In this document: positions 52,866 to 62,645 of the stretch, piece by piece
How the letters are laid out: every line of letters starts with the position of its first letter
Position numbering within the stretch: the stretch's first letter is position 1
Source: an uncultured Lachnospiraceae bacterium
Lineage (GTDB): Bacteria > Bacillota > Clostridia > Lachnospirales > Lachnospiraceae
Length of the DNA stretch: 64,000 bases
NCBI GenBank assembly: GCA_947586255.1
Contig: CANPXP010000001.1
Location: 1 to 64,000 of the forward strand
Direction of reading: 5' to 3'
Notes under the pieces: generated by a model
Database searches by the model: none
What the model saw: only the letters and a program-made list of their open reading frames with translations
Told to the model about the DNA's origin: nothing
Program-made: the position numbers and the translations under genes

Positions 52866-53735
52866 ATGAAGGGTATTATTTTGGCAGGAGGCTCGGGCAC
52901 AAGGCTGTACCCGCTGACCAAGGCGATTTCCAAACAGATCATGCCGGTATATGACAAGCCGATGATCTACTATCCGCTGTCAACTCTTATGCTGGCGGGA
53001 ATACGGGATATCCTGATCATCTCCACACCCAGGGATCTGCCGGTGTTCGAGGAACTGTTCGGGGACGGAAGCCAGCTGGGGCTCCGCATGGAATACGCGG
53101 TGCAGGAGCAGCCGAGAGGACTGGCGGACGCCTTCATCATCGGGGCGGAATTTATCGGGGCGGACAATGTGGCCCTGGTGCTGGGGGACAATATCTTCTA
53201 TGGGCAGAGCTTTTCCAGAGTGCTGAGGGAAGTGGCGTCCAGACAGACGGGGGCGACGATCTTCGGCTACTATGTCAGAGACCCGCGGGAGTACGGCGTG
53301 GTAGAGTTTGACGAGGAGGGCAGGGCTCTATCCATCGAGGAAAAACCGGAGCACCCCAAGAGCAATTACGCGGTGCCGGGGCTGTATTTCTACGACAATC
53401 AGGTGGTGGAGATCGCGGCGGCTGTCAAGCCCTCCGCCAGAGGTGAGATTGAGATTACCAGCATCAATAACGAGTATCTGCGCAGGGGTGAGCTCTATGT
53501 GGAGACGCTGGGGAGAGGTTTTGCGTGGCTGGATACGGGAAATCACGATTCACTTCTGGACGCGGCGGATTTTGTGGCAGCTTTCCAGAAGAGACAGGGG
53601 TTGTATATCTCCTGCATAGAGGAGATTGCCTACAAGAGAGGATTCATCACCAGAGAACAGCTGCTGAAGCTGGCTGAGCCGCTGATGAAGACGGCGTACG
53701 GCCAATATATGGTTGAGGTTGCCAATGGACTCTAA
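52866..53735 (+). CDS. rmlA: Glucose-1-phosphate thymidylyltransferase
   Basis: A 289-residue nucleotidyltransferase that makes dTDP-glucose, the first step of rhamnose synthesis. The signature [22 protein letters not shown] is complete, followed by [42 protein letters not shown] and [12 protein letters not shown]. The tracked start at 52767 is inside rmlB; ATG 52866 has a strong GGAGG site. The 3' end overlaps the second GH25 gene by 11 bases, so the two are translationally linked. Confidence 0.96.
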   Translation: MKGIILAGGSGTRLYPLTKAISKQIMPVYDKPMIYYPLSTLMLAGIRDILIISTPRDLPVFEELFGDGSQLGLRMEYAVQEQPRGLADAFIIGAEFIGADNVALVLGDNIFYGQSFSRVLREVASRQTGATIFGYYVRDPREYGVVEFDEEGRALSIEEKPEHPKSNYAVPGLYFYDNQVVEIAAAVKPSARGEIEITSINNEYLRRGELYVETLGRGFAWLDTGNHDSLLDAADFVAAFQKRQGLYISCIEEIAYKRGFITREQLLKLAEPLMKTAYGQYMVEVANGL

Positions 53736-55077
53736 GAAAATGCGAAGGACGCTGTATGCCATGATCGCCATGTTTGTGGTTCTGATCGGCGTGATAGCGT
53801 TCGCCAATCTGGATACCGTGCTGGGCAAGCTCGGACTGGCCGATGCAGAGCAGGCCGAAGAGACGGCGGCGACGGTGGAAGATGCGGGCGGTGGACAAAG
53901 AGGAGACGATTTGTCTGCCTTTCTGAATGACGAGACATTTTTTGATCCGGAAGTGAAGTTCAAGAGCATCGAGAGCTATTCGGGCAGAAGGGTGTCGCTC
54001 GTGATGAGCTCCGTGGCGAAGGATCTGCGCGTCATGGTTGTGGACAGCGTCGGCAGGCTGGTTGCGGGAACGCCGTTCAAGATTAACGTGCAGGGCATCG
54101 GGGAGTACACGGACTCCGACGAGGACGGCATTATCTATCTGGACGGGCTGCGCGCAGGGGAGTACAGCGTATCGCTGGAGGAAGCGGAGGGTTTTATCGT
54201 CCCCAATACGATCACGACCATTCAGGTCCGGCAGGAGATTGAGTACCGTGTCATAGACGATATTGAATATCTGATTCTGACGGAGGATGACGTCGATACG
54301 GACGAGGAGGACCGGGCCGTCAACGGCGCGGAGAAGGACGCGGACGGCACCGAGAATACGGATACGGAATTCGCGGCGGGGACGGGAAAACTCGGCATCG
54401 ACGTGTCCCGATGGAACCGGGAGATCGACTGGGAGGCAGTTAAAGAAGACGGTGTGGAATTTGCGATTATCCGCTGCGGGTACCGGGGCGCTTCGAGCGG
54501 AGCGCTGGTGCTGGATTCTATGTTTGAGCAGAATATAGAGGGCGCAATCGAGGCGGGGATTCCCGTGGGTGTCTACTTCTTTACACAGGCGACTAGCGAG
54601 GTGGAGGCCGTCGAGGAAGCCAGTATGGTGATCAGTCTCATAGAAGACTACGATGTGGATTATCCGGTATTTCTTGACAGCGAGAGCGCCGGCGGAGACG
54701 GGCGGGCGGACGACCTGGAGCCGGAGGAGAGAAGCGCTTATCACGAGGCGTTTCTGGAGACGATCGCCTCCGCGGGCTATGAGGCCGGGATCTACGCTTC
54801 CAGGAATTGGCTAGATGATCAGGTAGATATGACAATGTTGTCACAATACAAAACGTGGCTGGCGGAATATGCGGACGTTCCCACCTACGACGACTATTTT
54901 GATATGTGGCAGTACACTTCCAAGGGGACGGTGGAAGGCATCGAGACGAGGGTCGATCTGAACGTGTGCTATATGAATATCGATACGTCGATTAACCATG
55001 CCAGAGGCGCCGCGGGCTATTCCGGTATCATTGACGGGGACAGCGGCAACGTGCCGGTCGGTTCCGACGAAGAGTAG
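53725..55077 (+). CDS. Membrane-anchored GH25 lysozyme-like protein
   Basis: A 450-residue protein with one N-terminal membrane helix (about residues 9-28) and a CnaB-like beta domain (about 85-180, [22 protein letters not shown]). A GH25 domain follows from about 221, with GIDVSRWN and FLDSES carrying the catalytic acids. It shares both external domains with the 1121-residue protein at 48319 but lacks the acidic tail, Cys repeats and Ig domains. ATG 53725 lies inside the end of rmlA and is preceded by GAGGT. Its position between rmlA and rmlC is unusual and suggests a role linking the rhamnose glycan to the cell wall; that role is inferred. Confidence 0.87.
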   Translation: MDSKKMRRTLYAMIAMFVVLIGVIAFANLDTVLGKLGLADAEQAEETAATVEDAGGGQRGDDLSAFLNDETFFDPEVKFKSIESYSGRRVSLVMSSVAKDLRVMVVDSVGRLVAGTPFKINVQGIGEYTDSDEDGIIYLDGLRAGEYSVSLEEAEGFIVPNTITTIQVRQEIEYRVIDDIEYLILTEDDVDTDEEDRAVNGAEKDADGTENTDTEFAAGTGKLGIDVSRWNREIDWEAVKEDGVEFAIIRCGYRGASSGALVLDSMFEQNIEGAIEAGIPVGVYFFTQATSEVEAVEEASMVISLIEDYDVDYPVFLDSESAGGDGRADDLEPEERSAYHEAFLETIASAGYEAGIYASRNWLDDQVDMTMLSQYKTWLAEYADVPTYDDYFDMWQYTSKGTVEGIETRVDLNVCYMNIDTSINHARGAAGYSGIIDGDSGNVPVGSDEE

Positions 55078-55096
55078 AGAAAGGATTGCGAGGATT

Positions 55097-55660
55097 ATGG
55101 GCAAGATAACGGTAGAGACATGTGAGATAGAGGGCCTGAAGGTGATCACGCCGACCGTGTTCGGGGATGCGCGGGGTTACTTTATGGAGACCTACAATTA
55201 CAACGATTACAGAGAGGCGGGGATCGATCAGGAGTTCGTGCAGGACAATCAGTCCGCGTCGGTGAAAGGCGTGCTGCGCGGGCTGCATTTTCAGATCAAT
55301 TACCCGCAGGACAAGCTGGTGCGCGTTCTGAGCGGCGAGGTGTACGACGTGGCGGTGGATCTGCGTCCCGGTTCCGCGACCTACGGCAAATGGTTCGGCG
55401 TGCTGCTCTCGGCGGAGAACAAGAAACAGTTTTTTGTGCCGAAAAATTTTGCGCACGGCTTCTATGTGCTGTCGGATCATGCGGAGTTTGCGTATAAATG
55501 TACGGATTTCTATCATCCGAACGACGAGGGCGGCATCATCTGGAATGATCCGGCGATCGGCGTCGAGTGGCCGATTCCTGCCGGGACACAGCCGATTCTG
55601 TCCGACAAGGATACGCGCCATGGAGGTCTTGACGCGTTTACGCGGCAGTATCGCAGCTGA
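55097..55660 (+). CDS. rmlC: dTDP-4-dehydrorhamnose 3,5-epimerase
   Basis: A 187-residue cupin epimerase, the third step of dTDP-L-rhamnose synthesis. It has DARGYFMETYN, FVQDNQSASVKGVLRGLHFQ with the catalytic histidine, VYDVAVDLR, and FVPKNFAHGFYVLSD. The last part contains the tyrosine of YKCTDFY. ATG 55097 is the family start; the tracked start is 33 codons upstream inside the GH25 gene. It is followed by the polysaccharide ABC exporter. RmlD is expected downstream or elsewhere on the genome. Confidence 0.95.
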   Translation: MGKITVETCEIEGLKVITPTVFGDARGYFMETYNYNDYREAGIDQEFVQDNQSASVKGVLRGLHFQINYPQDKLVRVLSGEVYDVAVDLRPGSATYGKWFGVLLSAENKKQFFVPKNFAHGFYVLSDHAEFAYKCTDFYHPNDEGGIIWNDPAIGVEWPIPAGTQPILSDKDTRHGGLDAFTRQYRS

Positions 55661-55703
55661 CGGGTCCTGACAGAAGCGTTTGGGACGGGAAAATAAGGGT
55701 GTT

Positions 55704-56729
55704 ATGACGGAGAGTACGCAGCGTGACGAAAAGAGAATAAGGCATTTTGCAAAGCCCGCGGGAATAGCCGTTTTCTGGGGGCTTGGTCTGATTCTGGCGC
55801 TGGTGTTGGTGAGACACCACAATCCGTTGGCGGATCAGGTGACGGAGCGGATGAAGAAGGTGAGCGGCTGCGTGCTCATCGCGTTTACCTGCATCATCTA
55901 TTCTCTGTATTATGAAAGGATCATGACGATTCCGGCGGAACTGTTCCAGAGCAGAAAGCTGATCTGGAAGCTGGCGAAAAATGATTTCAAGAAGCGTTAC
56001 GCCGGTTCTTATCTCGGCATCGTGTGGGCGATGGCGCAGCCGGTGGTGACCGTCGTGATGTACTGGATTGTCTTCGACAAGGTTTTTGACACGCGCAGCC
56101 AGCTGGTGGCCAGCGGTCTCGAAGTGCCCTATGTGCTCTATCTGACGGCGGGGCTTGTCCCGTGGTTCTACTTCTCTGAGGCGATCACGCAGGGCACGAT
56201 GGCGCTGATTGAATATAATTACCTGGTCAAAAAAGTGGTGTTCAATATCAGTATTCTTCCCATCATCAAAGTGATTGCCGCCACCTTTATCCATGTATTC
56301 TTCGTGGGAGTACTGCTGTTGGTGGCCGCCGGATACGGCTATTATCCGAATGTCTACACGCTGCAGCTTGTCTATTACAGCCTCTGTCTGTTCCTGCTTG
56401 TGCTCGGCATGAGTTATCTCACCTGCGCGCTGGTCGTGTTTATCAGGGACTTGCAGCAGATTATCAGCATCGCCCTGCAGATCGGCATGTGGGCGACGCC
56501 TATTTTGTGGAATATCGAGATGCTGACCTATGACAATACCAAAACGCTGTTCAAGCTGAATCCGCTGGTGTATATCGTCAACGGTTACAGAAGCGCGATC
56601 TATGAGAAAGTATGGTTTTGGGAGCATTTCTACTCCTCCACATATTTCTGGATCTTTACAATCAGCCTGTTCTGCATCGGCACGCTGATTTTCAGGAGGC
56701 TACGGGTACACTTTGCGGATGTGCTATGA
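55704..56729 (+). CDS. Polysaccharide ABC exporter permease (Wzm/TagG-like)
   Basis: A 341-residue permease of the ABC-2 polysaccharide export type. The core begins at LIWKLAKNDFKKRYAGSYLGIVWAMAQP and has six helices, with FSEAITQGTMALIEYNYLVKKVVF in the middle as in TagG/Wzm. About 80 extra N-terminal residues add two helices that typical permeases of about 270 residues lack. ATG 55704 follows AAGGG. It overlaps or abuts the Wzt gene (ATGA at 56726). It should export a completed glycan, probably rhamnose-containing, across the membrane. Confidence 0.92.
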   Translation: MTESTQRDEKRIRHFAKPAGIAVFWGLGLILALVLVRHHNPLADQVTERMKKVSGCVLIAFTCIIYSLYYERIMTIPAELFQSRKLIWKLAKNDFKKRYAGSYLGIVWAMAQPVVTVVMYWIVFDKVFDTRSQLVASGLEVPYVLYLTAGLVPWFYFSEAITQGTMALIEYNYLVKKVVFNISILPIIKVIAATFIHVFFVGVLLLVAAGYGYYPNVYTLQLVYYSLCLFLLVLGMSYLTCALVVFIRDLQQIISIALQIGMWATPILWNIEMLTYDNTKTLFKLNPLVYIVNGYRSAIYEKVWFWEHFYSSTYFWIFTISLFCIGTLIFRRLRVHFADVL

Positions 56730-56758
56730 GCCGCAAGCAATTCAATCAGGGTAATATT

Positions 56759-58081
56759 ATGGACAATATCGCGATTCAGGTCACAAATGTAGAAAAAGTA
56801 TATAAGCTGTACGACAAGCCTTCCGACCGGATTGTGGAGGCGCTCGGGTTTGGGCGCGGCAAGCGCCATAAGGAGCATCATGCGCTGAAGGGCGTCAATC
56901 TGACGGTTCGTCAGGGAGAGTGCGTGGGTATCATCGGGACCAACGGCTCCGGCAAATCCACGATCCTGAAGATCATTACCGGCGTCGTCAACCCGACGCG
57001 CGGGGAAGTGACTGTCAACGGGCGCATCTCCGCGCTGCTTGAGTTGGGCGCCGGATTCAATATGGAGTATAATGGCATTGAGAATATCTATCTGAACGGC
57101 ACGATGATCGGCTTCAGCGAGAAGGAGATCGACGAGAAGTTGGACGCGATACTGGAATTCGCGGATATCGGCGCGTACGTGCACCAGCCGGTCAAAACGT
57201 ATTCCAGCGGTATGTTTGTGCGTCTTGCCTTCGCGGTGGCGATCAATATCGAGCCGGAGATTCTGATTGTGGACGAGGCGCTCTCGGTGGGGGACGTCTT
57301 CTTCCAGGCGAAATGCTATCACAAGTTTGAAGAGTTCAAGGAGATGGGCAAAACCATCGTGTTCGTCAGCCACGATCTGAGCAGCATCAGCAAGTACTGC
57401 GACAGGGTAGTGCTGCTCAATCAGGGTGTCAAGCTGGGCGAGGGCGCGCCGAAAAAGATGATCGACATCTACAAACAGGTTCTGGTGGGGCAGTATGCTG
57501 TGCCGGAAGAGGGGGAAAGCCTGCTGGACGACGAGGAGCTGCGCAGGGCGGCGGCCGGAGGGCGCATCACCGCCGCGGAAGGCGCGCCGGAGCGGTCGGC
57601 GGAGAACGGGGAAAAGGTCGGCGCGGCTTCGGAGAATCCGGAACTTCTGGAGTATGGTTCTAAGAAGGCAGTCATTACGGAATACTATATTACGGACGAC
57701 AAGGGGGCGAGGACTTCCGCAATTCTGAAGGGGAATTCTTTTGCCATTCACATGAACGTCCGTATGCAGGAGGATATTCAGGCGCCTATTTTTGCCTTCA
57801 CGATCAAGAATGTGCGCGGAACGGAGATCACGGGAACGAATACAATGTTTGAGAAGGCATTCCTGGAACCCGTGAAGGCCGGTGAAGAGCGGCATGTGAC
57901 TTTCACGCAGAAGATGAGCCTGCAGGGCGGGGACTATCTGCTGTCCCTGGGTGTCACCGGCTATGAGAACGATGATTTTACCGTCTATCACAGGCTGTAT
58001 GACGCGCTGAGCCTGACGGTCATATCCGACAAGGACACGGTGGGATTCTACGATATGGATTCCGCGGTGGAGGTGCGCTGA
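56759..58081 (+). CDS. Polysaccharide ABC exporter ATPase with C-terminal glycan-binding domain (Wzt/TagH-like)
   Basis: A 440-residue ATPase. Walker A is GTNGSGKST, the signature YSSGMFVRLAF and Walker B LIVDEALSVGD. After a linker of about 60 residues there is a Wzt_C-type beta-sandwich (about 305-430, FAIHMNVRMQEDIQAPIFAFTIKN). In O9a-type systems this binds the modified non-reducing end of the chain before export. ATG 56759 follows AGGGT; an alternative ATG at 56726 overlaps the permease stop. The next gene encodes a methyltransferase-kinase protein that could make such a terminal mark. Confidence 0.92.
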   Translation: MDNIAIQVTNVEKVYKLYDKPSDRIVEALGFGRGKRHKEHHALKGVNLTVRQGECVGIIGTNGSGKSTILKIITGVVNPTRGEVTVNGRISALLELGAGFNMEYNGIENIYLNGTMIGFSEKEIDEKLDAILEFADIGAYVHQPVKTYSSGMFVRLAFAVAINIEPEILIVDEALSVGDVFFQAKCYHKFEEFKEMGKTIVFVSHDLSSISKYCDRVVLLNQGVKLGEGAPKKMIDIYKQVLVGQYAVPEEGESLLDDEELRRAAAGGRITAAEGAPERSAENGEKVGAASENPELLEYGSKKAVITEYYITDDKGARTSAILKGNSFAIHMNVRMQEDIQAPIFAFTIKNVRGTEITGTNTMFEKAFLEPVKAGEERHVTFTQKMSLQGGDYLLSLGVTGYENDDFTVYHRLYDALSLTVISDKDTVGFYDMDSAVEVR

Positions 58082-58130
58082 CCCGACCTGCGGAGGCGGA
58101 TGAGACGGAAGATGACAGAGGGACTGTTGA

Positions 58131-60230
58131 ATGGAAGAGATGGAAGAGATCGGTAAAATCAAACTGGATCTGACCCATTATCCGGGGGAAGACTATTACT
58201 GCGACGGCGAGGTGGAGGACGAGCTGTTAGATATCGCGCGAAATTACGCCGCGGTGGAATACCGGCGTATTATCGAGGAGAGAAAGAGCTGGCCCATCCT
58301 GTATCATCTGTCCGAACAGCGGGAAAATATCGTGGAGTGGCTTCCGATTACCGGCGACATGAAGGTGCTGGAGGTCGGAGCGGGCTGCGGCGCGATCACC
58401 GGGGCGCTGGCCAGAAAGGCCGGGGAAGTGACCTGCATCGATCTGTCCCGCAAGCGGAGCCGGATCAACGCCTATCGGCATATGGACGCGGATAACGTAA
58501 CGATTCACGTGGGGAATTTTCAGGATGTGGAGCCTGATCTGCCCTGCGATTTTGATTATATATGCCTGATCGGCGTCTTCGAGTATGCGCAGGCGTATAT
58601 ACAGTCCGAGATGCCCTATGAGGATTTTCTGAAAATTATCCGGAAACATGTGAAAGCGGACGGGCATATCGCAATCGCCATCGAGAACAAATTTGGCCTG
58701 AAATATTGGGCGGGCTGCAAGGAAGACCATCTGGGGACATATTTCAGCAGTCTGGAGAACTATCCGGAAGGTGGCGTGGTGAGGACGTTTACGGCGGACG
58801 GTCTTCGGAAGATCGCGGCCGCGTGCGGCTACGAGAAGGCGCAGATGTATTATCCCTATCCGGATTACAAGTTTATGACATGTCTGTACTCTGACGACAG
58901 ACTGCCCGAGCAGGGGGAGCTGTCCTCTAATTTGCGGAACTTCGACAGAGAGCGACTGCGTCTGTTTGATGAGAAAAGGGTGTTTGACACGATCCTGCAG
59001 GAAGGGCAGTTTTCGCTTTTCTCCAATTCCTATATGATGCTTCTCGGTCCGGAGCTGGAGGAGCGGTATGTGAAGTATTCGGGCGACAGAGCGCCGGAAT
59101 TTCGCATCAAGACGGTTCTTCGGCAGACGCCGGATGGAAAAATTGTAGAAAAACATCCGTTATGCCATGAGGCGCGGCAGCATATCGAGAGGACGGCGCT
59201 GCTGTATGAGCGGCTGAGCGAGCGCTATGCGGGCAGCGGTCTGGCTGTCAACGAGTGCAGCCTGGTGTCCGCGGACGGAGCAAAAAGCCTGCCCTATCTG
59301 CGGCTTGCCTATGTGGAGGGGCGGACGCTGGCAGAACTTATGGACGCATGTCTTGCCCGCGGCGATGCGGAAGGTTTTCGGGACTTGTTTGCGGAATATC
59401 TGAGGAGAATATCTGTCGGCGAGGAGGAGAAGATTGCCGATTACGACCTGATTTTTGCCAATATTATCGTTCCGGACAATAAAAATAACGGGCGATATAG
59501 TAATAACGCATGGAATGTTATAGACTGTGAATGGAGCTTCGAGAGGGTGATTGAAACGAAGCAGATCGCTTTTCGGGCGATCTACTGCTACCTTCTGGAA
59601 GACGAAAAAAGGAACTCATTAAATCTTGATTTAATATTGGAAACGCTACATCTGGACCAGTCTGAGGCGGAGCAGTACCGCAGACAGGAGGCCGCGTTTC
59701 AGAATTATGTGACGGGCAAAGGCATGTCCATGGACCAGCTGCGGGAAGCGATCGGCCAGCCGGTCTATACGGTGGAGGCTTTCTGCGCGGGGCAGGAGTC
59801 GTCCGCCCGGGAGGATCGCATACAGATCTATGAGGATACGGGACGCGGCTTCTCGGAGGAGCAGTCGTTTTTCCCGGAGGATACGGGAGAACAGGTACGC
59901 GTCACGAAAGAGGGCCTGACGGAGCTTGCGGTCACGATTGCCGGGGGCAGGAGCGCTCTGCGGGTGGATCCCTGCGCTTCCCGCTGTCTCGTCTATATCC
60001 GCACAGTCAGCTGGAACGGGACTCCTGTGCCGTGGAAAAACAAGCAGATACAGACCAACGGCTGCAGAGTGGGAGAGGGCGTCTATGTCTTTGCGGAGCC
60101 GGACCCGAATATCACCATCTCGCTGGCCGGACTTATGCAGGAGGAGCGGAATCTTCTGCAGATGCAGATGGAAGTGACCAGGCTGCCGGAGGGAACGGCG
60201 CAGCACATGCGGAAAAGAGGACTGTTTTAG
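58131..60230 (+). CDS. Methyltransferase-kinase fusion, WbdD-like chain terminator candidate
   Basis: A 699-residue protein. Residues about 60-260 form a class I methyltransferase (VLEVGAGCGAITGAL, TCIDLSRKR, YICLIGVFEYAQAY). From about 320 to 500 the sequence looks like a protein-kinase-type fold. It shows an N-lobe lysine region (GKIVEKHP), an EARQHIER helix, a hinge YVEGRTLAELM, DLIFANII in place of the HRDxxxxN loop and VIDCEWSF in place of the DFG region. The last 170 residues are helical and then beta-rich. WbdD of E. coli O9a has the same order and caps the O-antigen with methyl phosphate, which Wzt then recognises. The Wzt gene is immediately upstream. The kinase part is inferred. Confidence 0.72.
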   Translation: MEEMEEIGKIKLDLTHYPGEDYYCDGEVEDELLDIARNYAAVEYRRIIEERKSWPILYHLSEQRENIVEWLPITGDMKVLEVGAGCGAITGALARKAGEVTCIDLSRKRSRINAYRHMDADNVTIHVGNFQDVEPDLPCDFDYICLIGVFEYAQAYIQSEMPYEDFLKIIRKHVKADGHIAIAIENKFGLKYWAGCKEDHLGTYFSSLENYPEGGVVRTFTADGLRKIAAACGYEKAQMYYPYPDYKFMTCLYSDDRLPEQGELSSNLRNFDRERLRLFDEKRVFDTILQEGQFSLFSNSYMMLLGPELEERYVKYSGDRAPEFRIKTVLRQTPDGKIVEKHPLCHEARQHIERTALLYERLSERYAGSGLAVNECSLVSADGAKSLPYLRLAYVEGRTLAELMDACLARGDAEGFRDLFAEYLRRISVGEEEKIADYDLIFANIIVPDNKNNGRYSNNAWNVIDCEWSFERVIETKQIAFRAIYCYLLEDEKRNSLNLDLILETLHLDQSEAEQYRRQEAAFQNYVTGKGMSMDQLREAIGQPVYTVEAFCAGQESSAREDRIQIYEDTGRGFSEEQSFFPEDTGEQVRVTKEGLTELAVTIAGGRSALRVDPCASRCLVYIRTVSWNGTPVPWKNKQIQTNGCRVGEGVYVFAEPDPNITISLAGLMQEERNLLQMQMEVTRLPEGTAQHMRKRGLF

Positions 60231-60233
60231 AAG

Positions 60234-62606
60234 ATGAGAGGACGGACGGAGCGCTATGACTGGGCCGCATACTACGCGGCGGCATACGAGAGCGAGCGAA
60301 AAAAGAATAACGTGCTGGCGGGGCAGATTGCGGATGTCGAGCGCCGGACGGCGGATCTGCGGGACAATCTGAACCGCATTTATGCCAGTCCCTTTTGGCG
60401 CGCGACGGTGCCCTTTCGCAGATTGTACCATAAGCTCATGGACCGCGCGGACAGTCCGGACGCCGGGGAGAGCGGCGCTTCTGCAGATCTGCGCATGCTG
60501 AGCTATCGGGAGGAGCTGCGAAGACAGAGCGATCCCTATACGGAGTGGATCAAAGAAGAGAACGAACGTTATGATAACGTGTGTGACGATAAAGAAATTT
60601 TGGTGGAAGGCTGGCGGTCGATTCGGATTCCGGACTCGGACATCATGCTGCTGACGTACGGAAAAGGTATCGTAGACAGGCGTGCGATTTTCGAGATTAA
60701 ATCTTGTTTTAACAAAAACCACTCCTGTAAAGTCGCCTATGCGGATGAGGATTTTTATTGGGAGGATACTTCCCGACGTATGCATCCATGGTTCAAACCG
60801 TGTTATTCTCCGGACACGCTGCTGGCCTTCAACTATTGGGGACATCTGGTGGCAGTGAGCGCGGAGCTCCTGTCGGAGGCGCTGGCCGGAGAAGAGCCTG
60901 CGGGCAGAAAGGACGGCGCCGCGCAGGCAGTGCGATTCTATGAGTTGTGCCTGCGTCTGGAAGAGGCCGTGCAGCGCAGGTGCAGACTGGACGGTACGGA
61001 CTGGCAGGACGGCATATGTCATATCGACAGTGTCCTCTATCATCAGGCTTATGAACCGACGGGCGAGACTGCCGCTGCCTTGTCAGCTTGCGCGGACCCG
61101 GAAGAGCGATTCGGAATCGCAAGGCGCAGTCTGGCGGCCGAGCTGGAGGAGGGAAAATATCTGTCCGGAGCGGGAGAGGACAGCGCCGCGGTGCGGGAGG
61201 CCGCTCTTGGCAGAAGAGGCGTCAAGGGAGTTCTGGAAAGCGGCCGTGAGCCGGGAATCCTCCATATTGTATATGACACGTCGATATCGGGCAGAGAGCG
61301 GTGCGCCAGAGCGCAGAGCGAAGACCGGCACATACCGCCGCACCATGCCGTGTCCGTCGTGATTCTCTCCAAGGACCATCCGCAGGTGCTGGAGCGCTGT
61401 CTCGCGACGTTCCGTGAGAAGACGGACTACGCCTATTATGAGTGGATCGTCGTGGATAACGGCAGCAGCGCGGCCAACCGCGAAGCGATGGAGAAGCTGC
61501 GGGAGAAATACGGATTTACCTATTTATATGAAGAGATGGACTTCAATTTTTCCAGAATGTGCAATCTGGGGGCCGCCAGGGCGACCGGAGATCTGTTGCT
61601 GTTCATGAATGACGATGTGGAAATCATAGAGCACAGCTGGCTGCGGCGCATGGCGGGACAGGCGCTGCAGCCATACACGGGGGCGGTGGGCGCCAAGCTG
61701 TGGTATGCCGGCACGCAGAAGATCCAGCACGCCGGGATTACCAACATGGAAATTGGTCCGTCCCATAAGCTGATTACCTTTCAGGACGACAGAGATTACT
61801 ATTATGGCCGTAATGAAGTGGCTTATAATATGGTGGGCGTGACGGCGGCGTGCCTGATGGTCGGCAGGGAGAAGTACACGGAGGTGGGCGGTTTCGACGA
61901 GACGATGCCGGTAGCCTACAATGATGTGGACTTCTGCTTTAAGCTGCTGGAGGCAGGGTATTACAATGTGCAGCGAAACGACGCGGTGTTGTATCACCAT
62001 GAGTCCCTCAGCCGCGGTCTGGACGAACAGGATGAGGGCAAGTGGGAGCGCCTGCTGGCGGAGAAGGAAGCGCTGTACGCCAGACATCCGCAGATGCGGG
62101 GCCGGGACGCTTTCTATCACAGGGCGCTGATCGACAACGCCTCCGATTACAGCTGTAATTATAAATTTGACTACGAGGAACATCTGCGGGCCGTGGCGCC
62201 GGAGGCGTTGGATGCGAAGCTTTTCAGAAAGGCGAAGCCGAACCGCCTGCGCCTGACGGTGGATCGGGCCGAGATACAGCACAAGATTCATGCCGACGAG
62301 GAGGACATTCTCTGGATCATGGGCTGGAGCTATGTGCCTTCGGCGGACAACGCCCTCTATGACAGGCGCGTCCTGCTGCAGCGGACGGAGAGTGACGGCG
62401 CGGGCTACACGGCCGTTCCGTTCAACTGGCACCGGGAGGATGTGGAGAAGATTCTCCCGGAGGAGCGGCATATCGGTCTGGCAGGTTTTGTGCTCCGCCT
62501 GTCCCGCGCCGGTCTGACGCCCGGAACATACCGGATCGGTATGCTGTGCACGGACGGGCAGGGCGACAGGTTGATCGCGTGGAGCGGGACGGAGTGTGTG
62601 ATCTAG
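60234..62606 (+). CDS. Large GT2 glycosyltransferase with N- and C-terminal extensions
   Basis: A 790-residue protein. The first 80 residues form a charged coiled coil ending in SPFWRATVPFR. A divergent region of about 260 residues follows, which may be a degenerate GT domain. The clear GT2 domain starts near 370 (VSVVILSKDH, VVDNGSS, FMNDDVEI, GGFDETMPVAYNDVDFC). A beta-rich domain of about 130 residues ends the protein. The FNDVDFC-type block resembles rhamnosyltransferases. It follows the WbdD-like gene by three bases. It may polymerise or extend the rhamnose glycan exported by Wzm/Wzt. Confidence 0.82.
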   Translation: MRGRTERYDWAAYYAAAYESERKKNNVLAGQIADVERRTADLRDNLNRIYASPFWRATVPFRRLYHKLMDRADSPDAGESGASADLRMLSYREELRRQSDPYTEWIKEENERYDNVCDDKEILVEGWRSIRIPDSDIMLLTYGKGIVDRRAIFEIKSCFNKNHSCKVAYADEDFYWEDTSRRMHPWFKPCYSPDTLLAFNYWGHLVAVSAELLSEALAGEEPAGRKDGAAQAVRFYELCLRLEEAVQRRCRLDGTDWQDGICHIDSVLYHQAYEPTGETAAALSACADPEERFGIARRSLAAELEEGKYLSGAGEDSAAVREAALGRRGVKGVLESGREPGILHIVYDTSISGRERCARAQSEDRHIPPHHAVSVVILSKDHPQVLERCLATFREKTDYAYYEWIVVDNGSSAANREAMEKLREKYGFTYLYEEMDFNFSRMCNLGAARATGDLLLFMNDDVEIIEHSWLRRMAGQALQPYTGAVGAKLWYAGTQKIQHAGITNMEIGPSHKLITFQDDRDYYYGRNEVAYNMVGVTAACLMVGREKYTEVGGFDETMPVAYNDVDFCFKLLEAGYYNVQRNDAVLYHHESLSRGLDEQDEGKWERLLAEKEALYARHPQMRGRDAFYHRALIDNASDYSCNYKFDYEEHLRAVAPEALDAKLFRKAKPNRLRLTVDRAEIQHKIHADEEDILWIMGWSYVPSADNALYDRRVLLQRTESDGAGYTAVPFNWHREDVEKILPEERHIGLAGFVLRLSRAGLTPGTYRIGMLCTDGQGDRLIAWSGTECVI

Positions 62607-62645
62607 GCGCGCGGGAGGCTGCGGGCCGGAGAGGGAACCGGATAT

